Source of the DNA: Bacteroides faecium
GTDB taxonomy: Bacteria; Bacteroidota; Bacteroidia; Bacteroidales; Bacteroidaceae
NCBI RefSeq assembly: GCF_012113595.1
Contig: NZ_CP050831.1
Span: 1,860,001-1,924,000, forward strand
DNA: 64,000 bases
Direction: 5' to 3'
Made by a program: the position numbers and the translations under genes. Below are positions 8,335 through 18,400 of the stretch, piece after piece (the stretch's first letter is position 1; each line of letters begins with the position of its first letter). Below the pieces are notes generated by a model, which saw only the letters and a list, made by a program, of their open reading frames with translations, was not told the DNA's origin and ran no database searches.

Positions 8335-10572
8335 CTAGTTGGTCAGTTTGAAGTCGGCACCTACACCGGACTGACTGTCGGGGGCTATCCATACGGTGAA
8401 GTCACCGATTTCTGCACGTTGTTGCATATCAGCATTCCAATAAGCCAGATCATCACTAGTAAGGGTGAATTCAACTTTTTGAGTTTCTCCGGCTTTAATC
8501 ATTACTTTCTTGAATCCTTTCAACTCTTTCACGGGACGGACCAATGAACCGACTTTATCACGGATATAGAGTTGCACTACTTCCTGTGCATCGTATGAAC
8601 CGCTATTGGTAACATCGCAGGCAACGGTTAACACATCGCCCGGTTTTATATCGCCGGCAGAAAGCTGACAGTCTCCATACGTAAAGGTAGTATAGGAAAG
8701 TCCGTATCCGAATGGGAACAAAGGACTGTCTCCGGCATCCAGGTGATAACTGGTAAAGCCGATAGATGTCTGTTTGGCACCTACTTCAATATCATCTATC
8801 AATGTGATGTTTGATGCCGGTCTGCCTGTATTCTTATGTGCATAATAGATAGGCACCTGTCCGACTATGCGCGGAAGAGTTACCGGCAGTTTACCGGAAG
8901 GAACAGCTTTGCCGAACAGTAAATCAGAGATAGCCGGTCCTGCCATTGTCCCACTGTGGAAAGTATATAATACGGCATCTGCCATGTCTACTTCCTCGGG
9001 AATAGTTAAGGGCCTTCCTGCCATAATTACCAATACAACCGGTTTTCCGGTAGCCTTCAGTGCCCTGAGCATTTCCGTTTGTTTTCCGGGTAAACTGATA
9101 TCTGCGCGACAACGGGCTTCGCCCGATAATACGGCTTCTTCTCCTGCAAAGAACAGAATAACATCTGCTTGGCGGGCCGCGGCAACGGCTTTGTCTATTC
9201 CAGCTTCACTCTTATCCCGGCTGTAAGTTAATCCCGGTTCGGCAATTACACGAATCTTATTTTCACATTCCTGCTGTATCGCTGTCAGAGGTGTGACACA
9301 ATGTTCGGGCTCTGCGTCGAAACACCAGGTTCCTACCTGATCGGCAGGTGCGTCTGCCAGTGGTCCTACTACTGCTACCGATTTGACTGAAGAATTCAGT
9401 GGTAAGGTCTGCAGGTTATTCTTCAATAAAACAGCACTTTCGATGGCTGCTTCTTTAGCCTGCTGCAAAGAAGAATCCAGATAAAAGGCTGAGGGGGCAC
9501 CTTCCTTGATATATGGATTATCAAATAACCCTAGCCGGAATTTCAACCGAAGAATATTGCGTACTGATTCGTCGATGAGTTTCTCATCTACCTTTTTTTC
9601 TTTTATAAGTTCTTCCAGATGGTTGATATAAGCATAACTCATCATGTCCATATCGACTCCGGCGATGGCTGCTTTCTCGCCTGCTTCTTTCAGGTCGGCA
9701 CAGAAACCGTGGGGAATCATTTGTTGGATAGAACCCCAGTCGCTGACTAACAAACCATCGTATTTCCACTCGTCGCGTAGAATCTGGCGATTCAGGAAGG
9801 TGCTGCCGGAAGAAGGCACTCCGTTGATGTCATTGAAAGAACACATGAAAGTAGCTGCCCCGGCATCTACGGCTGCTTTGAAAGGGGGAAGATAAAGTTC
9901 GCGGAGTTGTAGCTCCGGTATCCAGGTGGTGTTATAGTCTTTACCGGATTCGCTGGCACCGTAGGCTGCGAAATGCTTGGCACATGCAGCTATACTGGTA
10001 GGTGAGGAGAGAGTGTCTCCCTGAAATCCCTTAATCATTGCATTTCCCATTATGGAAGTCAGATAAGGGTCTTCCCCGCATGATTCGGCAATACGTCCCC
10101 AGCGCGGATCCCGGCTGATGTCAATCATGGGGGCGAATGTCCAGCGGATACCTACGGAACTGGCTTCTAAGGCTGCGACACGCGCGCCGTTCTCTGCTAC
10201 TTGCGGATTCCAACTTGCTGCTTGCCCCAATGGAATAGGGAAGATGGTCTTGAAACCATGAATGACATCCCGTGCAAATATAAGCGGAATGCCCAGACGG
10301 CTTTCTTCCACGGCAATATGCTGAAGTTTATTGGTGGTCGCTAAATCCAATTCATTAAGGATAGAACCGATTTCGCCGTTCCGGATGGCACCTTGCATAT
10401 CTTCGGCCAGCCCGAGTCCTGTCAACTGGTTCATCTGACCGATTTTCTCTTTCAGAGTCATCTTAGAGAGTAGAGCATCTATCTTCTGTTCCGTACTGTC
10501 TTGCCCCGGTTTGCAGGCAAGAAGGCTAAATACGGTCAGACCGTAGACGGTGGCTTTCTTTAATGTATTCAT
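8335..10572 (-). CDS. Glycoside hydrolase family 3 beta-glucosidase, lipoprotein
   Basis: A 745-residue protein of BglX type with lipoprotein signal (FSLLACK, lipid Cys at 20). The order is the GH3 N-terminal TIM-barrel domain (about 30-350), the GH3 C-terminal alpha/beta domain (about 380-600) and a fibronectin-like domain at the end (about 650-730). The nucleophile is expected at Asp278 in GLLVSDWGS; KHFAAYG around 199-205 is the conserved substrate-binding stretch. It would release glucose from short beta-glucans at the cell surface or in the periplasm. It is the last gene of the glucan operon, 33 bp after the GH128 gene. Confidence 0.92.
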   Translation of the reverse strand: MNTLKKATVYGLTVFSLLACKPGQDSTEQKIDALLSKMTLKEKIGQMNQLTGLGLAEDMQGAIRNGEIGSILNELDLATTNKLQHIAVEESRLGIPLIFARDVIHGFKTIFPIPLGQAASWNPQVAENGARVAALEASSVGIRWTFAPMIDISRDPRWGRIAESCGEDPYLTSIMGNAMIKGFQGDTLSSPTSIAACAKHFAAYGASESGKDYNTTWIPELQLRELYLPPFKAAVDAGAATFMCSFNDINGVPSSGSTFLNRQILRDEWKYDGLLVSDWGSIQQMIPHGFCADLKEAGEKAAIAGVDMDMMSYAYINHLEELIKEKKVDEKLIDESVRNILRLKFRLGLFDNPYIKEGAPSAFYLDSSLQQAKEAAIESAVLLKNNLQTLPLNSSVKSVAVVGPLADAPADQVGTWCFDAEPEHCVTPLTAIQQECENKIRVIAEPGLTYSRDKSEAGIDKAVAAARQADVILFFAGEEAVLSGEARCRADISLPGKQTEMLRALKATGKPVVLVIMAGRPLTIPEEVDMADAVLYTFHSGTMAGPAISDLLFGKAVPSGKLPVTLPRIVGQVPIYYAHKNTGRPASNITLIDDIEVGAKQTSIGFTSYHLDAGDSPLFPFGYGLSYTTFTYGDCQLSAGDIKPGDVLTVACDVTNSGSYDAQEVVQLYIRDKVGSLVRPVKELKGFKKVMIKAGETQKVEFTLTSDDLAYWNADMQQRAEIGDFTVWIAPDSQSGVGADFKLTN

Positions 10573-10605
10573 TTTCTTTTATATTTATACCTATTGTTAT
10601 TGGGC

Positions 10606-11937
10606 TTAGTCTTTGAAACGCAGCCAATTTAATGCAATATTGCCTGTAGTGACTTTTATACGTAGCGTTTGCTTACCTGCTTTTAGTTGGATGTTGGTAG
10701 TGACAGTAGTCCATTTGCTGTCTACATTAGGCAGGTCTAGTGTTGCTGCCGTACCTTTGTCTATAGTTATCTCAACCTTGTTATCTCTGAAACTGGTATA
10801 GCGGATATCCAACTGGTAAGTTCCGGCTTTAGGAGCATCCAGTTGATATTTCAGCCATTGTTCCTGTTTCAAATCATAAACATCCAATATGCCCGAAATA
10901 TCGGTTGTAGGGCGCAGGTGTGCGCTGACTGATGTTAAATTCTCAACTGTGTTTATTGAACTGTAGTGTTCGGCGGGAATAACTTGATTCTTATTGTAAT
11001 AAGCAGTTTTATCCAGAGTGGACATATTCACAAACACTGTTCCGAGGTCAGTCAATGCATTGGGCTTACCGGGTAATAAGCTGTTGCTGGTTGTACCGGT
11101 ACTTGGATCGGTCGGTCCAATACCTCTTGGGATGAACCAGGCATAGCGGAATACGTCAGGATCGGACTCAAGATAATGAAGAGTCTCGCTCATATAGTTC
11201 ATCTGGCTTGATATGCTAATCTTATCACTACTGGGCCATGCACAGAATTCTGTTAACCAAATAGGTTTTCCATATTTTTTGAACATGCTTACATAGTTGA
11301 TAAGAGAAGAAGGGCTTTCCATGTAACAATGGATAGCTATACCGTCTACATCACTGAGGGGAACGTTGCTGAAAAACTCGTCCAACCATTTGATCGGGTC
11401 ACTATAATCCGGCAATGTTCCGTAGTTCATAGCCGGAGATATGAGCTTCAGATTTAGTTCAGAAGCTAATGCACGCAGTGCAGGCCATTGTGCGGCAGCT
11501 TCCTGGGGTGTCATTCTTGCCTGGTCTGTCAGATTAGGCTCATTGTATGCAAGTAGATATTTACATTCCGGGTGTGCGTTGACGTACCTGCGAATCTTGG
11601 GAGCGATGTCTGGATTGGCATTCCATGACATTGGGCAATAGTCGATTTGCTGCTTGCTGAACTCAGTACTTAAATCGGAAGAAATCTCTGTCCCCCAGTT
11701 GTAAGCCCAGGATATGGCACTTCCCAACATTTGCGTGTCTTCTTTGGGGAGCTGGAAACTATAGCTGACTCCACGTTTTACACTACGTTTCTGTATACCG
11801 GTGTAGGTGACCGGCTCTTCCTGCGGTTCCTGTGTCCCGTCGGGGTCTTCAGGTGTTTGAGGAACTCCGTCATCCGAAGCGGAACAGGCTCCGAACATCA
11901 GTGTGGATAGTATGAGTGAATAGAATATCTTTTTCAT
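10606..11937 (-). CDS. GH128-like endo-beta-1,3-glucanase with C-terminal CBM6-like domain
   Basis: A 443-residue lipoprotein (FGACSAS, lipid Cys at 18) with a Pro/Glu-rich linker. Residues about 50-310 form an Asl1-like/GH128 TIM barrel: the acid/base is predicted at Glu133 in LLAYNEPN and the nucleophile at Glu230 in IWLTEFCAWP. Known GH128 enzymes cut beta-1,3-glucan internally. Residues about 320-443 look like a CBM6-type carbohydrate-binding sandwich (AGTYQLDIRY, then KAGKQTLRIKVT and NIALNWLRF). It lies 21 bp after the GH16 gene and 33 bp before GH3, so the three act together: endo-cleavage here, then glucose release. Confidence 0.82.
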   Translation of the reverse strand: MKKIFYSLILSTLMFGACSASDDGVPQTPEDPDGTQEPQEEPVTYTGIQKRSVKRGVSYSFQLPKEDTQMLGSAISWAYNWGTEISSDLSTEFSKQQIDYCPMSWNANPDIAPKIRRYVNAHPECKYLLAYNEPNLTDQARMTPQEAAAQWPALRALASELNLKLISPAMNYGTLPDYSDPIKWLDEFFSNVPLSDVDGIAIHCYMESPSSLINYVSMFKKYGKPIWLTEFCAWPSSDKISISSQMNYMSETLHYLESDPDVFRYAWFIPRGIGPTDPSTGTTSNSLLPGKPNALTDLGTVFVNMSTLDKTAYYNKNQVIPAEHYSSINTVENLTSVSAHLRPTTDISGILDVYDLKQEQWLKYQLDAPKAGTYQLDIRYTSFRDNKVEITIDKGTAATLDLPNVDSKWTTVTTNIQLKAGKQTLRIKVTTGNIALNWLRFKD

Positions 11938-11958
11938 GGCTTGAATGGTTGAGTCGAT

Positions 11959-12906
11959 TTATTTATTTTTCTGATAGACCTTGACAAAGTCTACATACAT
12001 TTTGGCTTCTTCGTCAGGCAATGCCGTTATTTGGGCAGGATTCAATATACCGGTGAAATATCCTCCTACGGCGAGATTAAAGAGTATGAAACAGTCTTTA
12101 TGGAAATAGTTTCCCGGTGATTTGTCTGTAGACTTATCCGTAATATCCATCTCATAGTAGGGAGCTGTATCCGGATTTTTATCCAGGTCGAGATACATTT
12201 TTATTGCATTCTCATCCCAGATTAGCGTGAATAAGTGGAAATTGCCATCTTGCAAACTGTAAGGAGCCATACTGGCCTTTGCATAATTGGGGTATCCTGC
12301 TCCTTCGTAATATCCCCAGTGGCAGGCGCCATTGAAGTATTTCTCAGTTTTATTACCCTTTATCCCGTCAGTATGTCCCATTTCTAAAATGTCTACCTCT
12401 CCGCAGCGGGGCCATCCGTTTGTCGCATAGTCCGCGCCTAACATCCAGAAAGCAGGCCAAAGACCATTCGCTGTTTTAGGTAGTTTGATGCTGGCTTCTA
12501 TCTTGCCATAAGTAAACTTATGCTTGCCATCTGTATTCAAACGACCTGAGGTGAAAGAACGGCCTTCATAATTTTCTTTTTTGGCAGTTATAATCAGACA
12601 ACTCTTTTGGCTGTCCGGCTCTTTGCCTATGCTTATATTTTCGGCACGATAATATTGTAGTTCGGCATTGCCGTTACCGTTTCCATTTATTTCAATCTTC
12701 CAGTTATCCTGATTAAGCGGGGATTGGTTGAATAAGTCCTGCCATACTAATGCATAGCCATCTACTTCTCCCGAACCTGTCTCATCTGCTTCTTCCGTAG
12801 GAGTTTTAGGTTCTTCTGTGCCGGGTTCATCTGTTTCCGAACAGCTTACGAATGCAAACGCGAGCGCTATGGCGAGTGTGAACATACAGTTGTTTTTTGC
12901 TTTCAT
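11959..12906 (-). CDS. Glycoside hydrolase family 16 endo-beta-glucanase (laminarinase type), lipoprotein
   Basis: A 315-residue lipoprotein (AFVSCSE, lipid Cys at 22) with a Thr/Glu-rich linker. The GH16 jelly roll covers about residues 50-313. The catalytic motif EVDILE places the nucleophile at Glu170 and the acid/base at Glu175. Residues LWPAFWMLG upstream and FHLFTLIWDENAIKMYLD downstream are typical of laminarinases. The form of the motif with the extra residue fits beta-1,3-glucanases rather than beta-agarases. It probably works at the cell surface on long glucan chains. A hairpin precedes it in the operon (12932-12982). Confidence 0.92.
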   Translation of the reverse strand: MKAKNNCMFTLAIALAFAFVSCSETDEPGTEEPKTPTEEADETGSGEVDGYALVWQDLFNQSPLNQDNWKIEINGNGNGNAELQYYRAENISIGKEPDSQKSCLIITAKKENYEGRSFTSGRLNTDGKHKFTYGKIEASIKLPKTANGLWPAFWMLGADYATNGWPRCGEVDILEMGHTDGIKGNKTEKYFNGACHWGYYEGAGYPNYAKASMAPYSLQDGNFHLFTLIWDENAIKMYLDLDKNPDTAPYYEMDITDKSTDKSPGNYFHKDCFILFNLAVGGYFTGILNPAQITALPDEEAKMYVDFVKVYQKNK

Positions 12907-12931
12907 GCTATAATTTTAATTTTGAGGAGTA

Positions 12932-12982
12932 ATTAGTCTCCACCATGGGGTCTTGGAGAGAACAAAAGAGGTGGAGACTAAT
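12932..12982 (-). promoter_or_regulatory. Intercistronic hairpin between surface lipoprotein and GH16 genes
   Basis: A perfect 13-bp inverted repeat (12932-12944 and 12970-12982) with a 25-nt loop in the 111-bp gap inside the operon. No T run follows. It may stabilise the upstream susC-susD-lipoprotein mRNA or attenuate transcription into the enzyme genes. Confidence 0.55.
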
Positions 12983-13017
12983 GAGACTGATACCTATTGA
13001 ACTAGCTATTCTTTCGA

Positions 13018-13863
13018 TTATTTTTTCTTATAAATGAAGACTGCGTCGAAATCAAAGGTAGTACCGGCTACTCCTCCGCTCAGGAAGCTAAGAACATTTG
13101 TACCTTTGGTTTCTATGTCGCTTTTGTTTAAATAATCAAGTCCGCCTGCTGCTGGTTTCATAAACTCTGTGATAGGGATATTAAGTTCGTTCCATTCGCC
13201 ATCAGTAGTGATAGGAGCATAGGGCTGGAATGTATCGCCATCTACGAACGGTGCATTCCCTATAGCAACTTTTCCTGTATTATTGCTTCCGAAATTAAGC
13301 AAAAGAAGGTGAGACTTACCGGCTTGTTTCGTTTTTACTGAAATGTGTAGGAAGTATTTTTCGGGTTCTTTACCTATTTCCATCATTTTGAGTAAATCGT
13401 CTTTGCAGTATGCCGGCACACTATATCCTGCGCCTGACCAACCTACACTGGTCACTACAAGACTCGTCCAACCTTGAACCAGACCGTAGCAGTTGGGACC
13501 TTGAGGTGTTCCTGCTTCATATGTGTTATCCCACACATAGAGATGTCTTGTTTTAGCTGCCTCTTCTTCTGTTTCTCCGTCAACGCCGTTTGCATAGAAT
13601 TCGGCTATCACTTTACCTTTTATTTTCTTTGCACATGTTTCGTCCAGTTGGATAACATAATAGTTGCTTCCTTCCAAAGAGCCATTGGGGTCGACGATAC
13701 CGCTCAGATCTTCATCATCTCCACCATTTCCGTCGTCTCCTCCCGGTGTTTCGGTATCCGGTTTCTTGGGCTCTCCGTCATCATCGCTACCACCACAACC
13801 TGCAAATGTAAATCCCATTAATAATGCACTGATAAATAACAGCATTAAATTCTTCTTTTTCAT
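13018..13863 (-). CDS. Surface glycan-binding lipoprotein (SGBP-like)
   Basis: A 281-residue lipoprotein (FTFAGCGGSDDDGEP, lipid Cys at 23) with an acidic, Gly-rich linker to about residue 60, typical of outer-surface lipoproteins in Bacteroides. The rest is beta-rich and ends in a galactose-binding-like pattern (GTTFDFDAVFIYKKK), but no catalytic motif is seen. Its place directly after susD, 48 bp downstream, is that of the second surface glycan-binding protein of utilization loci. The function is inferred from position and signal rather than from a recognised domain. Confidence 0.65.
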   Translation of the reverse strand: MKKKNLMLLFISALLMGFTFAGCGGSDDDGEPKKPDTETPGGDDGNGGDDEDLSGIVDPNGSLEGSNYYVIQLDETCAKKIKGKVIAEFYANGVDGETEEEAAKTRHLYVWDNTYEAGTPQGPNCYGLVQGWTSLVVTSVGWSGAGYSVPAYCKDDLLKMMEIGKEPEKYFLHISVKTKQAGKSHLLLLNFGSNNTGKVAIGNAPFVDGDTFQPYAPITTDGEWNELNIPITEFMKPAAGGLDYLNKSDIETKGTNVLSFLSGGVAGTTFDFDAVFIYKKK

Positions 13864-13911
13864 GATAATTAAGTATTAAATTAGACAATAAAGTTTTTAT
13901 AATATTGGTTT

Positions 13912-15486
13912 TTAGTATCCGGAGTTTTGCGTTAATCCTCCTAAATTGACTTCTTCTTGCGGAATAGGGAATAATTCATGTTTTCCTTCAATGAAGTCAC
14001 CCATTTCGGCCTTGGCTTCTGCGCTCTCCCCCGCTTTATAAGCATCCATTGTGGATTTGGCAATTCCCCATCGGCAGAGATCGAACCAGCGGTGACCTTC
14101 CATGGCCAGTTCTACCCGGCGTTCATGTCGAATGGCTTTTATCAAGTCTTCTTTGTTGTTGTCATTGTAACTGCCGTAAGGAAAGTCCGGGAGTATGTCT
14201 GGATTATTTCCGCGAGCCCTCTGGCGGACAGCATTGAGTGCACTCTTGGCGGAAGGTAAATTGTTGGTTTCACAACATGCTTCGGCATACATCAATAATA
14301 CGTCGGCATATCTGATCACTTTATTATTGATGGGAGAACGAGTCGTATGTGATAATGAAGCGTACCGGTTGTTCTCGTCCATCAATGTATATTTCCGACT
14401 TACGTATCTGCTGCCTAGATAAATTTCTTCTGTTGGAGTCGTAATCTGTGCATCTGTCGGATTTAAGATGGAAATCTCACGGCGCGGATCACCATTCTCA
14501 AATTCATTATAAAGATTCTGTGTCGGCTTGTTGAATCCCCATCCGGAAGTACCGAATGCAGTAGAACGCGAACGTGTCAGAATCGTAGTGAATGTTCCGC
14601 GGGTAAATCCGTTTCCTTCACCAAAGTCGGAAGTCGGTTCATCCATATATTGAATTTCAAATACGGATTCCGAACCATTCTCTCCTTCCAGTGTGAAATT
14701 GTCCGCGTATTGTTCGCATAATCTATATTCACCGGCTTCTGCCTGGAGTTTGATGAATTCTCCCCATTTCTTAGCCTCAGTATAATTATGCATGTATAGA
14801 TAGACTTTCAACAGCATAGCCTGTGCGGCTCCTTTGGTTGCGCGGCCTAAATCAGCATCTTCATATTCACTCTTTTTCCAGAGTACAGGTTCTGCGGCAA
14901 GAAGGTCTTTAGTAATCAGGTCGTAAATTTCCTCTTTGGTGGCACGTGGCTGTTTCCACTTCTCGCTGCTATAGATAACGTAATCTACTTTAGGAACTCC
15001 GCCGAACATTCGTACAAGGCGAAAATAGTACATGGCACGCAGGAACTTAGCCTCTCCAACCAATCTGTCACGTAGCTTCTCAGTGAATTTTTCATCCACT
15101 TCCATTCTAGGGATTTCTTCGATTGCTAAATTGCATCGTGCCACTCCTTGATATTGGGCACGGTAATAATCCAAGAGTAATCCGTTGTTGGAAATGGTCT
15201 TGAAGTTCTCAAGGTCATAGACGTCAGCCATATCCGACAAGTTTTGTCCGCCTTTCAAGGCATCATCCGATACCACGTCGCCAATGAACCATTCGGGATA
15301 ATAGGTGTTGTTGTATTCCCACATGAGAGGTACGTAAGCAGCATTGACTGATTGTACCGCTGTTTCTTCGTTGGTAAAGAAGTCTTCGGATTTGGTAACC
15401 ATTGGACCTTCTTCTGTCAGCCAGTCATTGCAGGAAGTCAGCCCTGCTGAAAGGCATAATATGCTGATGTAGATATATTTTCTCAT
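13912..15486 (-). CDS. susD: SusD/RagB-family outer-membrane glycan-binding lipoprotein
   Basis: A 524-residue lipoprotein (LTSCNDWL, lipid Cys at 19). Features of SusD: WLTEEGP near the start, a TPR-like helical region (AKFLRAMYYFRLVRMFGGVPKV at about 145-170), the VIRYADVLLMYAEA helix at about 400, and the closing RHERRVELAMEGHRWFDL segment. It binds the glycan and forms the lid of the SusC transporter. It lies 12 bp after susC. The symbol is used for the family; this is not the starch protein itself. Confidence 0.95.
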   Translation of the reverse strand: MRKYIYISILCLSAGLTSCNDWLTEEGPMVTKSEDFFTNEETAVQSVNAAYVPLMWEYNNTYYPEWFIGDVVSDDALKGGQNLSDMADVYDLENFKTISNNGLLLDYYRAQYQGVARCNLAIEEIPRMEVDEKFTEKLRDRLVGEAKFLRAMYYFRLVRMFGGVPKVDYVIYSSEKWKQPRATKEEIYDLITKDLLAAEPVLWKKSEYEDADLGRATKGAAQAMLLKVYLYMHNYTEAKKWGEFIKLQAEAGEYRLCEQYADNFTLEGENGSESVFEIQYMDEPTSDFGEGNGFTRGTFTTILTRSRSTAFGTSGWGFNKPTQNLYNEFENGDPRREISILNPTDAQITTPTEEIYLGSRYVSRKYTLMDENNRYASLSHTTRSPINNKVIRYADVLLMYAEACCETNNLPSAKSALNAVRQRARGNNPDILPDFPYGSYNDNNKEDLIKAIRHERRVELAMEGHRWFDLCRWGIAKSTMDAYKAGESAEAKAEMGDFIEGKHELFPIPQEEVNLGGLTQNSGY

Positions 15487-15498
15487 TTTTCGTCGATA

Positions 15499-18400
15499 TT
15501 AGAAGTTAATATTTGCGCCTAACATAAAGGTTCTGGACTGCGGATAGTTACCATAATCTACGCCACCACCGACTTCCGGGTCATATCCGGTGTACGGGGT
15601 AACTGTGAATAGATTGTTAGCAGACAGGTAAATACGACATCTGCTGAGTCCTGCTTTTCTGACTATTGCCGTGGGTAGTGTATAACCGATTTGCAGATTT
15701 TTCAGTCGTAAGTAAGCTCCGTTCTCGATGAGGCGGCTGCTATTTTCTTTGTTGGTCGAGCTCCCGTAAGGATTCGGAATATCACCTTCCGGGTTCGATT
15801 TAGACCATACATTGTGCATCGTTGTGCTCAGTGTCGCTTCATTTCCGGTTCCTTCTGTCCGAAGTCTTACAGCATTGAATATTTTGTTGCCATATACTCC
15901 CTGGAAGAAGAGTTGCAAATCAATACCTTTCCAGTCTGCTCCGAGGTTCAATCCGTAAGTCAGCCAGGGGAACGGGTTGCCTAAGTCGGTTTTATCATCA
16001 TTGTCAATTTTACCGTCTCCGTTCAAGTCTTTGTAGCGGGCATCTCCGGCATGGTAACTGATAGAGTTGGGCTCATCTTTATATGAATATAAGTGATCCA
16101 GAGCTTCCTGGTCGGTACGGTAGATTCCTTCATATTGATATCCCCAGAATGTATATAGTGGCAGTCCTTCATCGCTGATTGTACGGTCGCCATACACCTT
16201 TTCTCCACCATTCAAGGCGGTCAGCTTATTGTTGATAAATGAGACGTTACCGGCTACAGAGTAGTTTACCTGTCCAATTCGGTTCTGGTGATTAAGTGAT
16301 ATTTCAATACCTTTGTTTCTTACAGTGCCTACGTTTGCAGTGGCATCGTAGCGGTTACCTACATGTGCCGGAGCTTTTACTCCTAACAGCATTTCTTTTG
16401 TATCACGAAGGAATAAATCTACTGTACCGGAGAGTTTATTGTTGAATAGTCCGAAGTCTACACCGGCATTCCATTGTTCCGTAGTTTCCCATTTCCCACC
16501 GCTGTTTACATAGGTTAAGATAGTTGCGCCGTTGGCAAGAGCCTGCTCTCTACCCAGTACATAATCAACGAAAGTAGGTCCTGTATTCATCATTTTAAGG
16601 ATAAAACTGTCATCACCGATTTTATCATTACCGATACGTCCCCAACCGACACGTACCTTCAGGTTATCAAGCCAGGTAATATCTTTCATCCAATTTTCTT
16701 CACTGATTCTCCATGCCAAGGCCGTTGATGGAAAGTATCCCCATAAGTTTTCCGGGAATTTACTGGAAGCATCTGCACGAAAGTTAACCGTGATCAAGTA
16801 ACGGCTGTTGTAGGAGTAATGCAAACGTCCCAACATTGAGAATCTTCGGGAACGGCTGGCAGAGTCGGAAGCTTTTGTCTGGTCTTCGGTTGCCTGAGAC
16901 AAATACCAGTTTGTCTCTTTTGGATTCAGGATTGAAGAGCCGGCGCCACCAATGCTATAGTAGTTGTATTCTTCCATTGTCTGACCTACCATGGCAGAAA
17001 AACTGTGTTTTTTGATTTCTCTGGTATAAGTCAATGTGTTTTCGACGCCTATATTCGAATAACGTGCCATACTGCTTGATATGAAGTTCTTTTCAGCCTT
17101 GTCGTAACTGGAGTACTCATATTTGCTCTTATACAGTTTCGAGCGTGTGTTTGTTAAATCAAGGCTGACATCAGAACGGAAAGTGAGCCCCTTGATTGGA
17201 GTCAGTTCCAGATAAAGGTCGCCTACCCAACGCTCTGTCTTGTCTGACGGCTCAGATGTGTAGACCATTGAATATGGATTAACCACATTCTTGAAGTTGG
17301 AGGCAGCACTGATCTGACCACTCAGATCTTTTCCGTTTTTGTTGACACTTCCATCGGGATAATGAGTCGGATCCCAAGGAGCCATGGCAATAGCTGCCGA
17401 AAGCACTGATGCTCCGGGACTGCTATTATTATTCATTGCATTGCGCCCATGTGAACTCATGAACGAGAGGTTCTCGCCAATTTTTAACCAGCTTTTTACC
17501 TGATGAGAGGAATTGGCGCGCAGAGTGACTCTGGCATAGTCTGACCCCATAATAGTACCTTCTTGTGTGAAGTAACTTCCACTGATGGAATAACTGCTTT
17601 TCTCATTTCCACCGTCTACGGATACATGATAATTCTGCACAAGTGCGTTCTTTTGGAATACTTCGTCCTGCCAGTCTGTTTCGATTGTGGAATAGTCGAG
17701 CTTGGTAGGATAGTATTCTGAATCTCCCAGACGATAGGCGCGTAGCCATTTATTGAAGCCATTCTTTTCGTAAAAGTTCATTTCTGATTTTACATTATTC
17801 ATATTGATTAATGTCTCGGCAAATTCCTGGCTTCCCATCAGGTCCAGCTTGTTCCAACGATTCTGTATACCTGCATATACATTCAGTGAAACGACAGCTT
17901 TCCCGTCTTTTCCACCTTTCTTGGTTGTTACCAGAATCACGCCGTTTGCACCACGCGAACCGTAGATAGCTGTTGCTGAGGCGTCTTTCAATATTTCAGT
18001 GGATTCAATATCGCTCGGGCTTAGATAGGTGATGTTGTCTACAATCACTCCGTCCACTACATAAATAGGCGCACTGTTGTTCACCGTACCGATACCGCGG
18101 ATACGTACTTCGGCGGCAGCACCCGGTTGCCCGGAATTCGCGTTGACGGTGACACCGGCGGCACGTCCTTGTAACGCCTGGTCAAGTCCGGCAGCGGGAG
18201 TCTTTTGCAGTTGGTCGGCTTTTACGGAAGCAACCGAGCCTGTAAGGTCGCTCTTTTTCATCGTACCGTAGCCGATAGCTACTACTTCATCCAGCATCTG
18301 GGCATCGGGTTGCAGTACTATATTCATTGCTCCACCCTTTTGTACGGTGACCTCATGCTTCTTGCACCCTACATACGTAAATACTAAAGTCTTTCCTTTA

